From Ignavibacteria bacterium (GTDB lineage Bacteria > Bacteroidota > Ignavibacteria > Kapaibacteriales > Kapaibacteriaceae), in NCBI GenBank assembly GCA_015709655.1, contig CP054181.1, positions 361,262-425,261 on the forward strand: DNA of 64,000 bases, written 5' to 3'. The notes below the pieces were generated by a model. That model searched no databases and had not been told where the DNA came from. It worked only from the letters and a program-made list of their open reading frames with translations. Position 1 is the stretch's first letter. The number at the start of each line of letters is the position of its first letter. Shown here in pieces: positions 17,999-28,659 of this stretch. The position numbers and the translations under genes are program-made.

Positions 17999-20900
17999 AT
18001 GAAAAGGTTATACAGCGTTGCACAACGAACCGGGATATTGGGGATCTGGGCATTGATCTGTATTATCGGTGTACATGCTCAGACGATTAATGTTTTCAAC
18101 GTCAATACCGATGCATATCCCAAAATCACTGCCGATTATATTGCATTTGATAATATTGGCACTGCCATTACCGGCTTAACAGCTGCTGATTTTCAGATAA
18201 CCGAAACTCCATTGAACGGGGCCCCGGTAGATCTAACCCCAACAATTACTCATGATTGCTTTACGCGGACAACTGAGCCGGAAGCCAGCATCCTGCTTGT
18301 GCTTGACCGCTCTCAGTCAATGCGGGACCTTGTGAATGGGAAGGCACGGTTCAAATACGCTCAGGAAGCACTCACTGCATTTGTTAACAAAATCAAGTTT
18401 AACGGTGAAACCCGGGTAATACTCACAACGTTCGCCGGCGATTTCGAGGTTTCTACACCGTGGACAAACGACCCCAAGGTCATCACGGATACCTTATCCA
18501 AGATGCAACCCACCACGGTAACAAACTACGTTATACCGTTTGAAAATGAAGGCAGCACTATTTACGACTTATTTGCGCAGCGTCCGCCGTCAATTCCGCG
18601 GTATGTATTCTTTTTAACTGACGGGCATCCTAACCCTACCATTCCCAACGAGATTAAGTTCATCAACGAGAATGTCCCGAAACTTCAGCAAAATGGAATC
18701 CGCTTCTTTAGTGTTACCCTCATGGAGCCATTTACCCATGTAACCCTTGAGTCGTTTGCCAAGGCTACCGGAGGTAAGGCAATTGTAGCAAAGGAGTCTG
18801 AACTGGTTGACCTGTTCAATTACCTTGCCTTAGAAACACAGATCCGCGAGATCTGTCAGCTTTCGTGGATAAGCCCATACGCCTGCCGTGAAGACGCAAG
18901 GAACAGAACGGCGGTTGTCCGACTAAACAAGTTTAATAACCCAACGGCAACAATTAGCTATACAACACCTGCCAAGAGTATCGGTGGGACAAAAATCGAC
19001 TTCCCTGTGCTTTTCTGCGGCGACCCGGCACCGACGAAGTCATCACAGGCAAGCGTGACCATCGAGGCAACGGGGGCACCACTGAATGTAACCGGGTTTA
19101 ATATCGTTCCTACGGGTTATTTTAAAGTTGTTGACTGGGGCCGGGGTAGCGGATCAACGTTTACTCCGTTCACATTGAATCCGGGACAAAAAGTTATTGT
19201 CAAGGTTGAGTTTACTCAAGGAACACAACAAATCTTCCGTCAATCGCAATTGCAATTGCTGGGCACGCCGTGTCCGCCAACGATTGATCTTGTTGGCGGC
19301 CAGGGATTCATCCTGTTGAACTCACCCACCGGCGGAGAACTGTTTTCAACCTGCGATACCGTCGTCATCGGCTGGTCAGGCGTCCTTCCTACTACTCCTG
19401 TTCGGATCGAGTACAGCGATGATGCAGGTGCAACCTGGAAGATTATTTCGAATGATGCTACGGGGCTGACGTATAAGTGGGTTGCCCCGGGTCCGGGGAC
19501 CAAGTACCGTATTCGGGTGTCTGTGGCCCCTACCCCGCAATATCAGTGGGTAGAGCAGATTGGAAGTACCGGCGTGGATTCTGCAACCTCGGTTGCAATT
19601 GCACCCAATGACTTGTTTGTTTACACAACCGGTTGGTTCGATGGTCCGGGTAAGTTTGGGACCACTACAGTAAACAATCAGGTTGGCAATATCGATGGTT
19701 ACCTATGTGTGTATGATGCCAATGGTTCACTGAACAGGTTTATGCATCTTAAAGGAAATGACGGTACAGGCGACGAAAGGGTAACGGGATGCATAACGGA
19801 TAAAGACGGTAACATCTATGTAACCGGATACTACACCTCCACCAGTGCCACGTTTGACGGACTGCCTCTGAATCTTGCACCTGGCGACGTGCGCAACATG
19901 TTCGTTTATAAATTCGACAAGAACCTCAATCTTGAGTGGGGGCGCACCGGTAAAGGATACGGCGGCAATATTGCAAATGCCAACAGTACAGGTATTGGTA
20001 TCCGGTACGATGTAAATGGATACCCGCTTATTGCAGTTCGTGGCAAGTTTGCCCGCTATGTTATGGTTGGCTATACCAGCGGAGGCGGCAGGGCAGAAAG
20101 TAGCCGGTACACAAACAATACGCTTCGTGACTACTACGCAACCTATGATGCCAGCGGGAACGCTACCTTTGCTGAAGGTATTCCTCCTGCCGCATTCACC
20201 ATGCAGTCCATGAAGGTTAATGATTCAAAAGGATACAGCTACGAGACCGGATCATTTACCGGTAACAAGACCTTCTCCCCACCCGCAACAACGCTGACAA
20301 GCCGTGGAAACAGCGATGCCTACCTCTCGAAGCATGGGTCCACCCCTGCCAGCAGCGCACAGTCTGATAAAGACTTCTCAGTTTCGTCACCGGAATTAAC
20401 ATTTTCTGCCGGCAGCGTAACCATGGAGCCCACAGCGCAAGGGCAAACGTCAGCAAAATCCTTCCCGGCGATCCTGTGCAACACCGGCAATTTTGTTGTT
20501 GAGATTGTCTCGGCCACGTTCACCGGAGCTAATGCATCTGACTTTGGATTACAGGGGAATCTTCAGAAGGTACGTATTAAACCCGGTGAGTGTTTGTCTC
20601 TGGAATTTGTATTTACACCAAGTGGTATCAACACACGCACTGCTGTCCTTGAAGTGCGTGGCACATGTAATACGCTGGCACGCCTTACGGTTGAGGCCGT
20701 TGGTCTTGCTCCATGTTTGTGGGAAGCTCAGTCGGTTGTTGACCTTGGAAAGATTGCCCTAGGTGCTGCCCAAAAGATTTATACGATTGATAGTGTTATT
20801 TGCAACAAGGGTCCGCTCCCGCTTTCAGGTATTCTTTCAAGTACCGGATCGCCCGACATTGTTATTACATCCGGAGGCGGCAACTTTACCCTTGCACCCA

Positions 20901-22690
20901 ATGCATGCCATTCAATCCAGGTAACCGTTGCTCCCAACACGGCGGGCAGTCAAAATATTACGCTTGCTTATAACCTGGCTTCGGAGTGCGGTGTTCCGAA
21001 TACTTCAATCCGAATTGAAGTGGTTGAACCGAAGGTAAGCATTACGAGTGTAGATTTTGGACGGCACCGGGTTGGCACGGTGGTGAATGACAGTATTTTT
21101 ATTGAGAATCAGTCAACCCAACCAGTTACGATTACGAATTTCACGCCGTCCGATGCATCGAATACTAACCTTGCATTCCAGATATCAGGACTTCCCTCGT
21201 CGCTGGTTCTTAACTCCGGTGAACGGAAAACTATCGGCGTCGTCTTTACACCTGTATCTCGCGGACCACATTCAACCAGCTTGTCTGCAACAGTTGCCGG
21301 GCAAAGCGCACCACTTGTTTCAACAGCTACTGGGATTGGGTTCCTGCCTGCAATCAATGCTGCAGGACATACATTCCCGGCAGTTACCGTTGGGCAAACG
21401 GCAACGCCCAACGGCTACGTCCGCATCGAGAACACCGATTCGGACAGCCCTCTGCTTATTGGCGATGTGCAGCTATCAGGACTGGTTCCTGATTTCACTG
21501 CTGTGAACTGGCCGATTTTTCCGGTTACTATTCCCGTGGGAGGTAATCTCCAGCTTGAAGTATCGTTTACAGCTCAGGCCGCCGGAACAAGAGTGGACGA
21601 CGTTGTAATCTCGCACGATGCCAAAACGGGGCCCGATGCTATTCCTCCATACGCCACAACAACAGTTCAGGTAATTGGGATCGGCATCGATCAAAGTTCT
21701 CTTCCGCCTGTTGCTTTTGGTAATGTGCTAACGTGTACAACAAAATCGGTTACGGTTACAATCACAAACCCAAACCCGTCAACACCGCTTATCTGTAACT
21801 CCCCCGTTGTCACGGGTGATGTGGTTGCCTTTACAGCCTCACCATCAGGTTCATTTACAATTAACCCGGGCGAATCCCAAACTGTCACGATTGATTTTGC
21901 TCCTCCATCTGCCGGCGTGTTCAGTGCTACCTTTACCTATCCCAACAACCAATCACTCGACTTGATTGTTAACGCCATGGGTACAGGGATTACCACCAAT
22001 GCAGCATTTACGCTGGGACCGTCACAGCCGATTAATGTAGGTAAACCATTTGCTATCCCGGTGATGGTAACTATTGGCGACATGCAGGGTGTCCGGGTAA
22101 CAGGTGTTAAGATTACCCTTGACTATCCATCTGAATTTTTATCTTTTAGCTCGGTAAGCGCAACCCAGCCTGGATGGTCCTTTGTACCGTCTGGTCAGGC
22201 TCCCGGAACGGTCGTTCTTGAAGGTGTTTCTGATGTTGGCTCAACTCTCGTGAATGGGATGATCGTTACTGCAACCATGAACCCATTCCTGACGGCAGAT
22301 CATAGCCATCAGATCACCGTGTCAGCAACGGTTACTCCAACCTGCGTGATCGCCTCAGGTGATACACACTCGTACCCGGTAACCCAGGTCTGCTATTCCG
22401 AAGGACGGCTGATCACCATTGGCAGAACTGCATTCTCGATTTCAACGCCGAGACCCAATCCGGCCGCAGATGTTGCTGTCATTAACTATTCAACCGGAGT
22501 ACAATGCTCCACTCTGTTTGAAGTTGTGGATTATCTTGGGAATATCGTTCGGAGCATAACAACGCCTGTACTGGAAGGGGGCGAATATGCTCTCGATCTG
22601 GATGTGTCAACGATTGGCAGCGGACTTTACACGCTGCGCATGATCAGTGGTCCGTTTGTCGGTTCACAAATTCTTTCCGTTGTTCGCTAA
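17999..22690 (+). CDS. Giant secreted vWA protein with choice-of-anchor repeats and T9SS tail (copy 1)
   Basis: About 1563 residues from ATG 17999, which has AAAGG 7 nt upstream. Order: signal peptide ending IGVHAQ; N-terminal beta domain; vWA domain (about 95-290) with intact MIDAS DRSQS and TDG; Ig-like region; a segment of beta-propeller (SBBP-like) repeats (about 510-790, e.g. DKDGNIYVTGYYTS); several Cys-containing HYDIN/choice-of-anchor-D beta domains (about 800-1350, e.g. VDFGRHRVGTVVNDSIFIEN); a cohesin-like domain (about 1370-1480); and a C-terminal T9SS sorting tail (FSISTPRPNPAADVAVINYS to the end). Likely surface-exposed or secreted. Ligand unknown. A paralogue follows directly. 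Confidence 0.85.
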   Translation: MKRLYSVAQRTGILGIWALICIIGVHAQTINVFNVNTDAYPKITADYIAFDNIGTAITGLTAADFQITETPLNGAPVDLTPTITHDCFTRTTEPEASILLVLDRSQSMRDLVNGKARFKYAQEALTAFVNKIKFNGETRVILTTFAGDFEVSTPWTNDPKVITDTLSKMQPTTVTNYVIPFENEGSTIYDLFAQRPPSIPRYVFFLTDGHPNPTIPNEIKFINENVPKLQQNGIRFFSVTLMEPFTHVTLESFAKATGGKAIVAKESELVDLFNYLALETQIREICQLSWISPYACREDARNRTAVVRLNKFNNPTATISYTTPAKSIGGTKIDFPVLFCGDPAPTKSSQASVTIEATGAPLNVTGFNIVPTGYFKVVDWGRGSGSTFTPFTLNPGQKVIVKVEFTQGTQQIFRQSQLQLLGTPCPPTIDLVGGQGFILLNSPTGGELFSTCDTVVIGWSGVLPTTPVRIEYSDDAGATWKIISNDATGLTYKWVAPGPGTKYRIRVSVAPTPQYQWVEQIGSTGVDSATSVAIAPNDLFVYTTGWFDGPGKFGTTTVNNQVGNIDGYLCVYDANGSLNRFMHLKGNDGTGDERVTGCITDKDGNIYVTGYYTSTSATFDGLPLNLAPGDVRNMFVYKFDKNLNLEWGRTGKGYGGNIANANSTGIGIRYDVNGYPLIAVRGKFARYVMVGYTSGGGRAESSRYTNNTLRDYYATYDASGNATFAEGIPPAAFTMQSMKVNDSKGYSYETGSFTGNKTFSPPATTLTSRGNSDAYLSKHGSTPASSAQSDKDFSVSSPELTFSAGSVTMEPTAQGQTSAKSFPAILCNTGNFVVEIVSATFTGANASDFGLQGNLQKVRIKPGECLSLEFVFTPSGINTRTAVLEVRGTCNTLARLTVEAVGLAPCLWEAQSVVDLGKIALGAAQKIYTIDSVICNKGPLPLSGILSSTGSPDIVITSGGGNFTLAPNACHSIQVTVAPNTAGSQNITLAYNLASECGVPNTSIRIEVVEPKVSITSVDFGRHRVGTVVNDSIFIENQSTQPVTITNFTPSDASNTNLAFQISGLPSSLVLNSGERKTIGVVFTPVSRGPHSTSLSATVAGQSAPLVSTATGIGFLPAINAAGHTFPAVTVGQTATPNGYVRIENTDSDSPLLIGDVQLSGLVPDFTAVNWPIFPVTIPVGGNLQLEVSFTAQAAGTRVDDVVISHDAKTGPDAIPPYATTTVQVIGIGIDQSSLPPVAFGNVLTCTTKSVTVTITNPNPSTPLICNSPVVTGDVVAFTASPSGSFTINPGESQTVTIDFAPPSAGVFSATFTYPNNQSLDLIVNAMGTGITTNAAFTLGPSQPINVGKPFAIPVMVTIGDMQGVRVTGVKITLDYPSEFLSFSSVSATQPGWSFVPSGQAPGTVVLEGVSDVGSTLVNGMIVTATMNPFLTADHSHQITVSATVTPTCVIASGDTHSYPVTQVCYSEGRLITIGRTAFSISTPRPNPAADVAVINYSTGVQCSTLFEVVDYLGNIVRSITTPVLEGGEYALDLDVSTIGSGLYTLRMISGPFVGSQILSVVR

Positions 22691-22719
22691 TGAAACCTTT
22701 CACAATGTAATCATGGTAG

Positions 22720-22750
22720 GGGGCTCGGGTAAATTCGAGCCCCTTTTTTT
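22720..22750 (+). terminator. Rho-independent terminator after copy 1
   Basis: Perfect 8-bp stem GGGGCTCG (22720-22727) / CGAGCCCC (22736-22743), 8-nt loop, then seven T. The 3' arm with its T tract contains one copy of AGCCCCTT (22738-22745). It separates the two giant genes into different transcription units. Confidence 0.9.
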
Positions 22751-22795
22751 AATCCCGAATGATCTGTCCCCTGTTCAGAACTCAAGAATGATACG

Positions 22796-25700
22796 ATGAA
22801 ACGCCAGGCCGCTACACCGCTGATCATAAAATTTATTGTTGGTGCTCTGCTGACAATGGCTCACGTCACGGGTGTAGACGCACAGTCCTTAACTGTTTTC
22901 AATGTGAATGCCGACAAGTTTCCCGTCATCACCGCAGATTACATCGCCTACGATGCCTCCGGCAATATTCTTACCGGGCTAAGGGCAGACCAGTTTCAGA
23001 TTATCGAGTCAACACAGTCCGGAACCACAGCAAATCTGTCGGCTACAATTTCAAACGACTGCTCAACCACAAAAACTCAAACAGAAGTCAGTATCATGAT
23101 CATCCTGGATCGTTCACAGTCAATGCGGGACGATGTAAATGGAACGATACGCTTTAAGTATGCACAACAGGCTCTTGCGGCCTTCGTAAACAAAATTCGT
23201 TTTACGGGTGAAACCCGCGTTATGCTGACAACGTTTTCGGGTGATTTTGAAGTGTCGACGCCCTGGACAAATAATCCTCGGGTTATCCTCGACACCCTGA
23301 ATAAAATGGAACCTCAGTCATCCACCGACTACAGAAAACCATTCGAAGACCCTGGCAACAACATTTACGAACTCTTCAAGCAGCGCCCGCCGTCACTGCC
23401 ACGCTACGTTTTCTTTTTAACTGACGGTCACCCGAATCCCGTCATCGAAGATGAAAATAAGTTTATCACCCAGAATATTCCTATACTACGTTCCAGCGGG
23501 ATTCGCTTTTACAGCGTGACCCTAATGGAACGGAATACTCACGCTACCATTGCGGCTTTCGCAAGTGCAACCGGCGGAAAGTCCATTGTTGCCAAAGAAA
23601 CTGAACTCATTGATTTATTCAGCTACCTCGCTCTGGAGACTCAGTCAACAGAAACGTGTACCTTGTCATGGGTAAGCCCGGTTGTGTGCAAAGCAGAAGA
23701 CAGAAACAGAACCGCAACAATCACATTAAAAACGTACGGTTCCCCTACCGCTGAAGCAACCTATACAACGCCCCCAGAAAGCGTTGGCGGCACACTCATC
23801 AACTTCCCAGTGCTGTTCTGCGGAAATCCCGACACCGGTCGAACGTCACAGGCTGACGTTGTAGTCCAGGCTACCGGGGTGCCGCTAACCGTAACAGGTT
23901 ATACTATCGATCCGGATACCTACTTTTCTGTTGCTGACTGGGGACGCGGCACGGGGAGCATTTTTACACCCTTTACCTTAAAACCCGGCGAGAAAACTTC
24001 AATACGGGTCAGATTTACACAAGGATCACAACAGGTATTCAGGCAAGCCCGGCTCTCATTGCTCGGAACCCCGTGCCCGCCAAATATCGAACTGGTAGGC
24101 GGACAAGGGTTTGTTATGCTTAACCACCCCATCGGCGGCGAAGTATTTTCGGCATGCGATACAATCACGATAAGCTGGAGCGGTGTACTCCCAACAACAC
24201 CTGTTCGGTTAGAGTACAGCAGTAACAGCGGAAACAGCTGGGAGATGATTACCAATGATGCCACCAATCTAACATATCGTTGGCTGCCTCCTCAGCCTGG
24301 AAATACATACCGTATTCGGGTCTCTGTAGCTCCACTGTACGAATGGGCTTACCAGTATGGCGGAACAGGCTCGGAGGTTGCTTCTTCAATCGCTGTTTCA
24401 CCCGATGACAATGCGGTTTTCGTTACCGGATGGTTCGAAGGTCAGGCTAAATTCGGTACTACCACGCTTAATTCTACACCCAATAACATCGATGGCTTCC
24501 TTTGTAGGCTCGATACCCTTGGCGTGGTACAAAAACTCATGCACCTTATGGGGATTAGTGTCAGTAACGATCAAATCACGGGATGCGTAACCGATGCTGA
24601 TGGCAATGTGTACGTTACCGGATTCTATACCAATCCAAGAGCCGAATTCAACCGTGACCCGATATTCTATTCCTCCGAGTTTAAATCAAATATGTTTATT
24701 TATAAACTCGACAGGAACTTAAATATCGTCTGGAAACGTGCTGGCAGCGGGTATAACGAAACGCTTGCTTCACCCGACACCGTTAATGCTAATACCACTG
24801 GAATTGGTATCCGATACAATTCCGGTGGTAAACCCGAGATTCTCGTCACGGGTACATTCTCACGATACCTACGGGTGGGCACAAAGGACAACGGATTGCC
24901 CGCTGCCAGCAACCCATACTACCTTGAACCCAATGATATTCGGAATTACTATGCCATCTATGATGAAAGGGGCTTTGCCACCTTTAACGAAGGACTTCCG
25001 CCTGATGGTTTTGTAATGCAGGCTATGGAAGCAACGGATAGCAAGGGTAATATTTACCAGGCGGGAACATTCTACAACACAAAACGCTTTAGTCCACCAC
25101 CCAAAAATCTTACTGCTTCAGGCAAAACTGATGTCTTTGCGTCGAAGTATGCCTCAATCCATGCAAATTCAGCACGCTCAGACAGCGATTTTACCATACA
25201 AATGCCCGAGCTTTCATTCCAGACAGATACGGTGATCATGGACCCAACACCACATGGTGCATCTTCTGCTAAATCGTTTAGTTCTATACTGTGCAATACC
25301 GGCATATATACCGTAGAGATCGTAACAACACAAATCCGCGGGACCGATTCTGCACAATTCGTACTCCAAAGCCGGCTCGAGAACATACGCCTGCAGCCAG
25401 GTGAATGCGTGTCGGTTGAACTGGTCTACACTCCCGGAGGAATACGGCATGAGGAAGCCTTCCTTGAAATCACGGGATCGTGTAACACGCATGCAACCCT
25501 ATTCGTCAGCGCAGACGGAATTGCACCATGCAAGTGGGAATCAGTGCCTACGGTGTTGCTGGGAGGCATCGCTGCTGGTATCAGCGCACGTACATTTTCG
25601 GTTGCCAATGTTCTGTGCAACAACGGACCTGTTCCCCTTAGCGGAACTGTTACTGCATCCGGCTCCGATAACATGTCGATTACAAAGGGTGGTGGTCCCT

Positions 25701-27502
25701 TTGTGCTCAAACCCTCGCAATGTCTGAGTTTGGAGATTTCGGTAAACCCGCTAACGATTGGACAGCAGACGTTAACCGTACAGTACGGATTGCCCCCCGA
25801 ATGCGAAACCCCGGTAACGACGCTGTCAGTCGATGTTGTGGAACCCAGGCTCTCAATTACGAATGTTGACTTCGGCAGACATCGTGTTGGTAATGTTATT
25901 TATGACAGCATTTTTATTCGTAACCTTGCAACACAGCCGGCATTGATAATGGCAATTACGCCGGAGTCTCCGGCAAGCCCCAACATTGCCTATATTATTG
26001 ACGGCGTTTCGCTCCCTATTGAGTTGCAACCCGGTGAACAGCGCAGTATAGCAGTGCGGTTCTCACCGCAGGAACGTGGACTACATACTACAGTTCTTAA
26101 TGTCACCGTAACCGGCCAAACAGCCCCGCTAACCTCGAATGCCACTGGCTATGGCTTTTTACCCGCAATCAGTGCAACTGGCTATGACTTCCCGGCAGTC
26201 ACCGTGGGCAGCACAGCACGTCCAAATGGCTTCGTTGTCATCAGCAATACCGATACCTCAAGCCCCTTAACACTCTTTGCCATACACCTTGAAGGACTGG
26301 TACCGGACTTCACGGCAATTAACTGGCCTACGTTTCCGCTTACCCTGCCACCGGGTGAAAAACTCCATTTGGAAGTATCGTTTACGGCACAGGCACCCGG
26401 AGGACGTCGTGATACCGTAATCATCGAGCATGATGCCAAGCCGGGTCCCGAGCCAATAACGCCGTACGCTCAAACCGCTGTTGCTGTAACAGGTGTAGGA
26501 TTTGATAAAAGCAGTCTGGCACCTATCGATTTCCAGTCTGTTTTCTCGTGTCGGGATTCATCGCAAAGTTTAACAATTACCAACCCACATCCAACCGATA
26601 CGCTATATTGCTTGATGCCGGTTTTGTCCGGTGATGTTCATGCCTTTTCTGTTACTCCCGGCGGACCATTCTGGCTTGCACCCGGTATGTCGCAGACAAT
26701 TACTGTCCGCTTTTCGCCTCCCGATGACGGAGTATATGCACTTTCGTGTCGCTACAACAACAATCAGAATCTGGACCTTGTTGTTAACGCCTTAGGCCGC
26801 GGCTTTAGCACATCAGCAACAGTAACCCCCGGCAATGGCAGCACCATTGTAGTCGGAACACCATTTACCGTTCCCGTTTACAGCAGCATGGGTTCAATGC
26901 ACGGCGTTCCGGTTACTGCAGTAGATATCACAGTCTCCTATCCTGCGGAGTTTCTGGGCTTTCGCTCTGTTGGTGAAACTCCGAACGGGTGGACGTTTGA
27001 TGTTACCAACGTAATACCCGGTTCGGTAACTCTTCACGGAACACCAACCAGTACAACCCTGGAGAACGGGCTTCTGTTGAATATCATTTTCGACCCGTAC
27101 ATCACAGCGCAGCGTGAACACGAAATTCGGGTTCTTGCCGACGTCACTCCGAACTGCGTTCACACCCAAGGCGGCGTCCACCGATACCGTGTTGATGCCA
27201 CCTGCTTTCCCGACGGCCGGATTATCACAGTTGCCGGCAGCCGGTTCTCGTTTTCGAATCCACAGCCAAACCCCGTACACCGGGGTACCATACTTCGTTA
27301 CAGCACCGGCATTACATGTTCATCCCGCTTTGTTATTACTGACAACATAGGGAACCAGGTGTTCGAAGTGCAAACTCCCATCCTGCCTCCGGGCGATCAC
27401 GAACTGACCCTTGACGTTTCGCACCTTGCAAACGGACATTACTTTCTTCGAATGGAAAGTGGTCCGTACAATGCAGTCCGGCCACTACTGATTGTCAGGT
27501 AA
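22796..27502 (+). CDS. Giant secreted vWA protein with choice-of-anchor repeats and T9SS tail (copy 2)
   Basis: A 1568-residue paralogue of the preceding gene with the same domain order throughout: signal peptide ending GVDAQ, vWA with MIDAS DRSQS and TDG (about 95-290), propeller-like repeats, HYDIN/choice-of-anchor-D domains (VDFGRHRVGNVIYDSIFIRN mirrors copy 1), cohesin-like domain, and T9SS tail (FSNPQPNPVHRGTILRYSTG to the end). The proteins align along their full length with few gaps, yet the DNA has clearly diverged, so the duplication is not recent. Likely exported by the type IX system. Function unknown. Confidence 0.85.
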   Translation: MKRQAATPLIIKFIVGALLTMAHVTGVDAQSLTVFNVNADKFPVITADYIAYDASGNILTGLRADQFQIIESTQSGTTANLSATISNDCSTTKTQTEVSIMIILDRSQSMRDDVNGTIRFKYAQQALAAFVNKIRFTGETRVMLTTFSGDFEVSTPWTNNPRVILDTLNKMEPQSSTDYRKPFEDPGNNIYELFKQRPPSLPRYVFFLTDGHPNPVIEDENKFITQNIPILRSSGIRFYSVTLMERNTHATIAAFASATGGKSIVAKETELIDLFSYLALETQSTETCTLSWVSPVVCKAEDRNRTATITLKTYGSPTAEATYTTPPESVGGTLINFPVLFCGNPDTGRTSQADVVVQATGVPLTVTGYTIDPDTYFSVADWGRGTGSIFTPFTLKPGEKTSIRVRFTQGSQQVFRQARLSLLGTPCPPNIELVGGQGFVMLNHPIGGEVFSACDTITISWSGVLPTTPVRLEYSSNSGNSWEMITNDATNLTYRWLPPQPGNTYRIRVSVAPLYEWAYQYGGTGSEVASSIAVSPDDNAVFVTGWFEGQAKFGTTTLNSTPNNIDGFLCRLDTLGVVQKLMHLMGISVSNDQITGCVTDADGNVYVTGFYTNPRAEFNRDPIFYSSEFKSNMFIYKLDRNLNIVWKRAGSGYNETLASPDTVNANTTGIGIRYNSGGKPEILVTGTFSRYLRVGTKDNGLPAASNPYYLEPNDIRNYYAIYDERGFATFNEGLPPDGFVMQAMEATDSKGNIYQAGTFYNTKRFSPPPKNLTASGKTDVFASKYASIHANSARSDSDFTIQMPELSFQTDTVIMDPTPHGASSAKSFSSILCNTGIYTVEIVTTQIRGTDSAQFVLQSRLENIRLQPGECVSVELVYTPGGIRHEEAFLEITGSCNTHATLFVSADGIAPCKWESVPTVLLGGIAAGISARTFSVANVLCNNGPVPLSGTVTASGSDNMSITKGGGPFVLKPSQCLSLEISVNPLTIGQQTLTVQYGLPPECETPVTTLSVDVVEPRLSITNVDFGRHRVGNVIYDSIFIRNLATQPALIMAITPESPASPNIAYIIDGVSLPIELQPGEQRSIAVRFSPQERGLHTTVLNVTVTGQTAPLTSNATGYGFLPAISATGYDFPAVTVGSTARPNGFVVISNTDTSSPLTLFAIHLEGLVPDFTAINWPTFPLTLPPGEKLHLEVSFTAQAPGGRRDTVIIEHDAKPGPEPITPYAQTAVAVTGVGFDKSSLAPIDFQSVFSCRDSSQSLTITNPHPTDTLYCLMPVLSGDVHAFSVTPGGPFWLAPGMSQTITVRFSPPDDGVYALSCRYNNNQNLDLVVNALGRGFSTSATVTPGNGSTIVVGTPFTVPVYSSMGSMHGVPVTAVDITVSYPAEFLGFRSVGETPNGWTFDVTNVIPGSVTLHGTPTSTTLENGLLLNIIFDPYITAQREHEIRVLADVTPNCVHTQGGVHRYRVDATCFPDGRIITVAGSRFSFSNPQPNPVHRGTILRYSTGITCSSRFVITDNIGNQVFEVQTPILPPGDHELTLDVSHLANGHYFLRMESGPYNAVRPLLIVR

Positions 27503-27538
27503 GGGGCTTTGCCATACGCAGGGCAAACGCGTAGTCCG

Positions 27539-27546
27539 TAACTTTG
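27539..27546 (+). promoter_or_regulatory. TAACTTTG -7 element of the aldolase gene
   Basis: Perfect TAnnTTTG, 36 nt before ATG 27583. Leader of about 30 nt, longer than most in this window. Confidence 0.5.
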
Positions 27547-27582
27547 CACTCTCCTAATACTGCAACCATCAATACCACAGCC

Positions 27583-28647
27583 ATGTTTGAAACCATCGTA
27601 AAGCAGCTCGGGACGCAGGCCGACTACCTGTTAAACCACATTTGTACAACAATTGACAAAGGGTTACTGCACCTTCCGTCTGCCAACAGTGTTGACGCCA
27701 CATTCGGTCAGAGCAATCGCTCCTCGGCCGTACTCCATAATCTTCACTGGATACATCAAACAGGCCGGCTGGCAAACACCGGATACGTAAGCATACTCCC
27801 TGTTGATCAGGGAGTTGAACACAGTGCAGGTGCCTCGTTTGCGAAAAACCCGCTGTACTTCGACCCCGAGAATATCATTCGGCTGGCAATTGAAGGCGGA
27901 TGCAATGCCGTTGCATCTACGTTTGGCGTACTGGCTGCTACCAGTCGCAAATACGCTCATAAATTTCCTTATGTTGTTAAGATCAACCACAACCAGCTCC
28001 TAACGTATCCCAATTCTTACGATCAGATTTTGTTCGGAACTGTTAAACAAGCCGCCGACATGGGTGCTGCAGCTATTGGAGCCACAATCTATTTTGGATC
28101 TGAAGAAAGCTCCCGTCAGATTGTTGAGATTGCCGAAGCCTTTGCGCTTGCACATGAGCTGGGAATGGCCACCATTTTGTGGTGTTACTTACGAAACAGT
28201 CACTTTAAAGCCGACAAAGACTACCATGTTTCGGCAGATCTTACCGGACAGGCAAATCATTTAGGGGTAACAATTCAGGCAGACATTATTAAACAAAAAC
28301 TTCCTGAAAATAACGGTGGGTTTAAAGCAATGAATATGGGTGGAAGCTCGTACGGGAAATTGGACGAGCGTATGTACACAGAACTTGCCACTGACCACCC
28401 CATCGACCTTACACGATACCAGGTTGCCAACTGCTATATGGGGAAAATCGGCCTAATTAACAGTGGCGGTGCAAGTGGTAGTAACGATCTTTCGGAAGCA
28501 GTAACAACGGCTGTTGTCAATAAAAGAGCAGGCGGTATGGGGCTGATCTCGGGTCGGAAGGCATTCCAAAAGCCAATGCACGACGGAATTGCACTGCTCC
28601 ATGCAATACAGAACGTGTACCTCTGCAATCAAATAACCATAGCCTGA
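27583..28647 (+). CDS. Class I fructose-bisphosphate aldolase (DhnA type)
   Basis: Schiff-base aldolase of glycolysis/gluconeogenesis, archaeal/DhnA type, 354 residues. Family signatures: [18 protein letters not shown] near the N-terminus, the beta-strand [25 protein letters not shown], the [12 protein letters not shown] stretch and [12 protein letters not shown] with the phosphate-binding loop near the C-terminus. ATG 27583 is chosen. A TTG at 27544 would overlap the TAACTTTG promoter element. The ABC transporter gene follows 12 bp later, likely co-transcribed. Confidence 0.9.
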   Translation: MFETIVKQLGTQADYLLNHICTTIDKGLLHLPSANSVDATFGQSNRSSAVLHNLHWIHQTGRLANTGYVSILPVDQGVEHSAGASFAKNPLYFDPENIIRLAIEGGCNAVASTFGVLAATSRKYAHKFPYVVKINHNQLLTYPNSYDQILFGTVKQAADMGAAAIGATIYFGSEESSRQIVEIAEAFALAHELGMATILWCYLRNSHFKADKDYHVSADLTGQANHLGVTIQADIIKQKLPENNGGFKAMNMGGSSYGKLDERMYTELATDHPIDLTRYQVANCYMGKIGLINSGGASGSNDLSEAVTTAVVNKRAGGMGLISGRKAFQKPMHDGIALLHAIQNVYLCNQITIA

Positions 28648-28659
28648 GACCTGGCCGCA

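Noticed and set aside
27501-27530. TTTGCC/GGCAAA hairpin after the second giant gene
   Set aside because: Only a 6-bp stem with a long loop and no T tract, so I do not call it a terminator.
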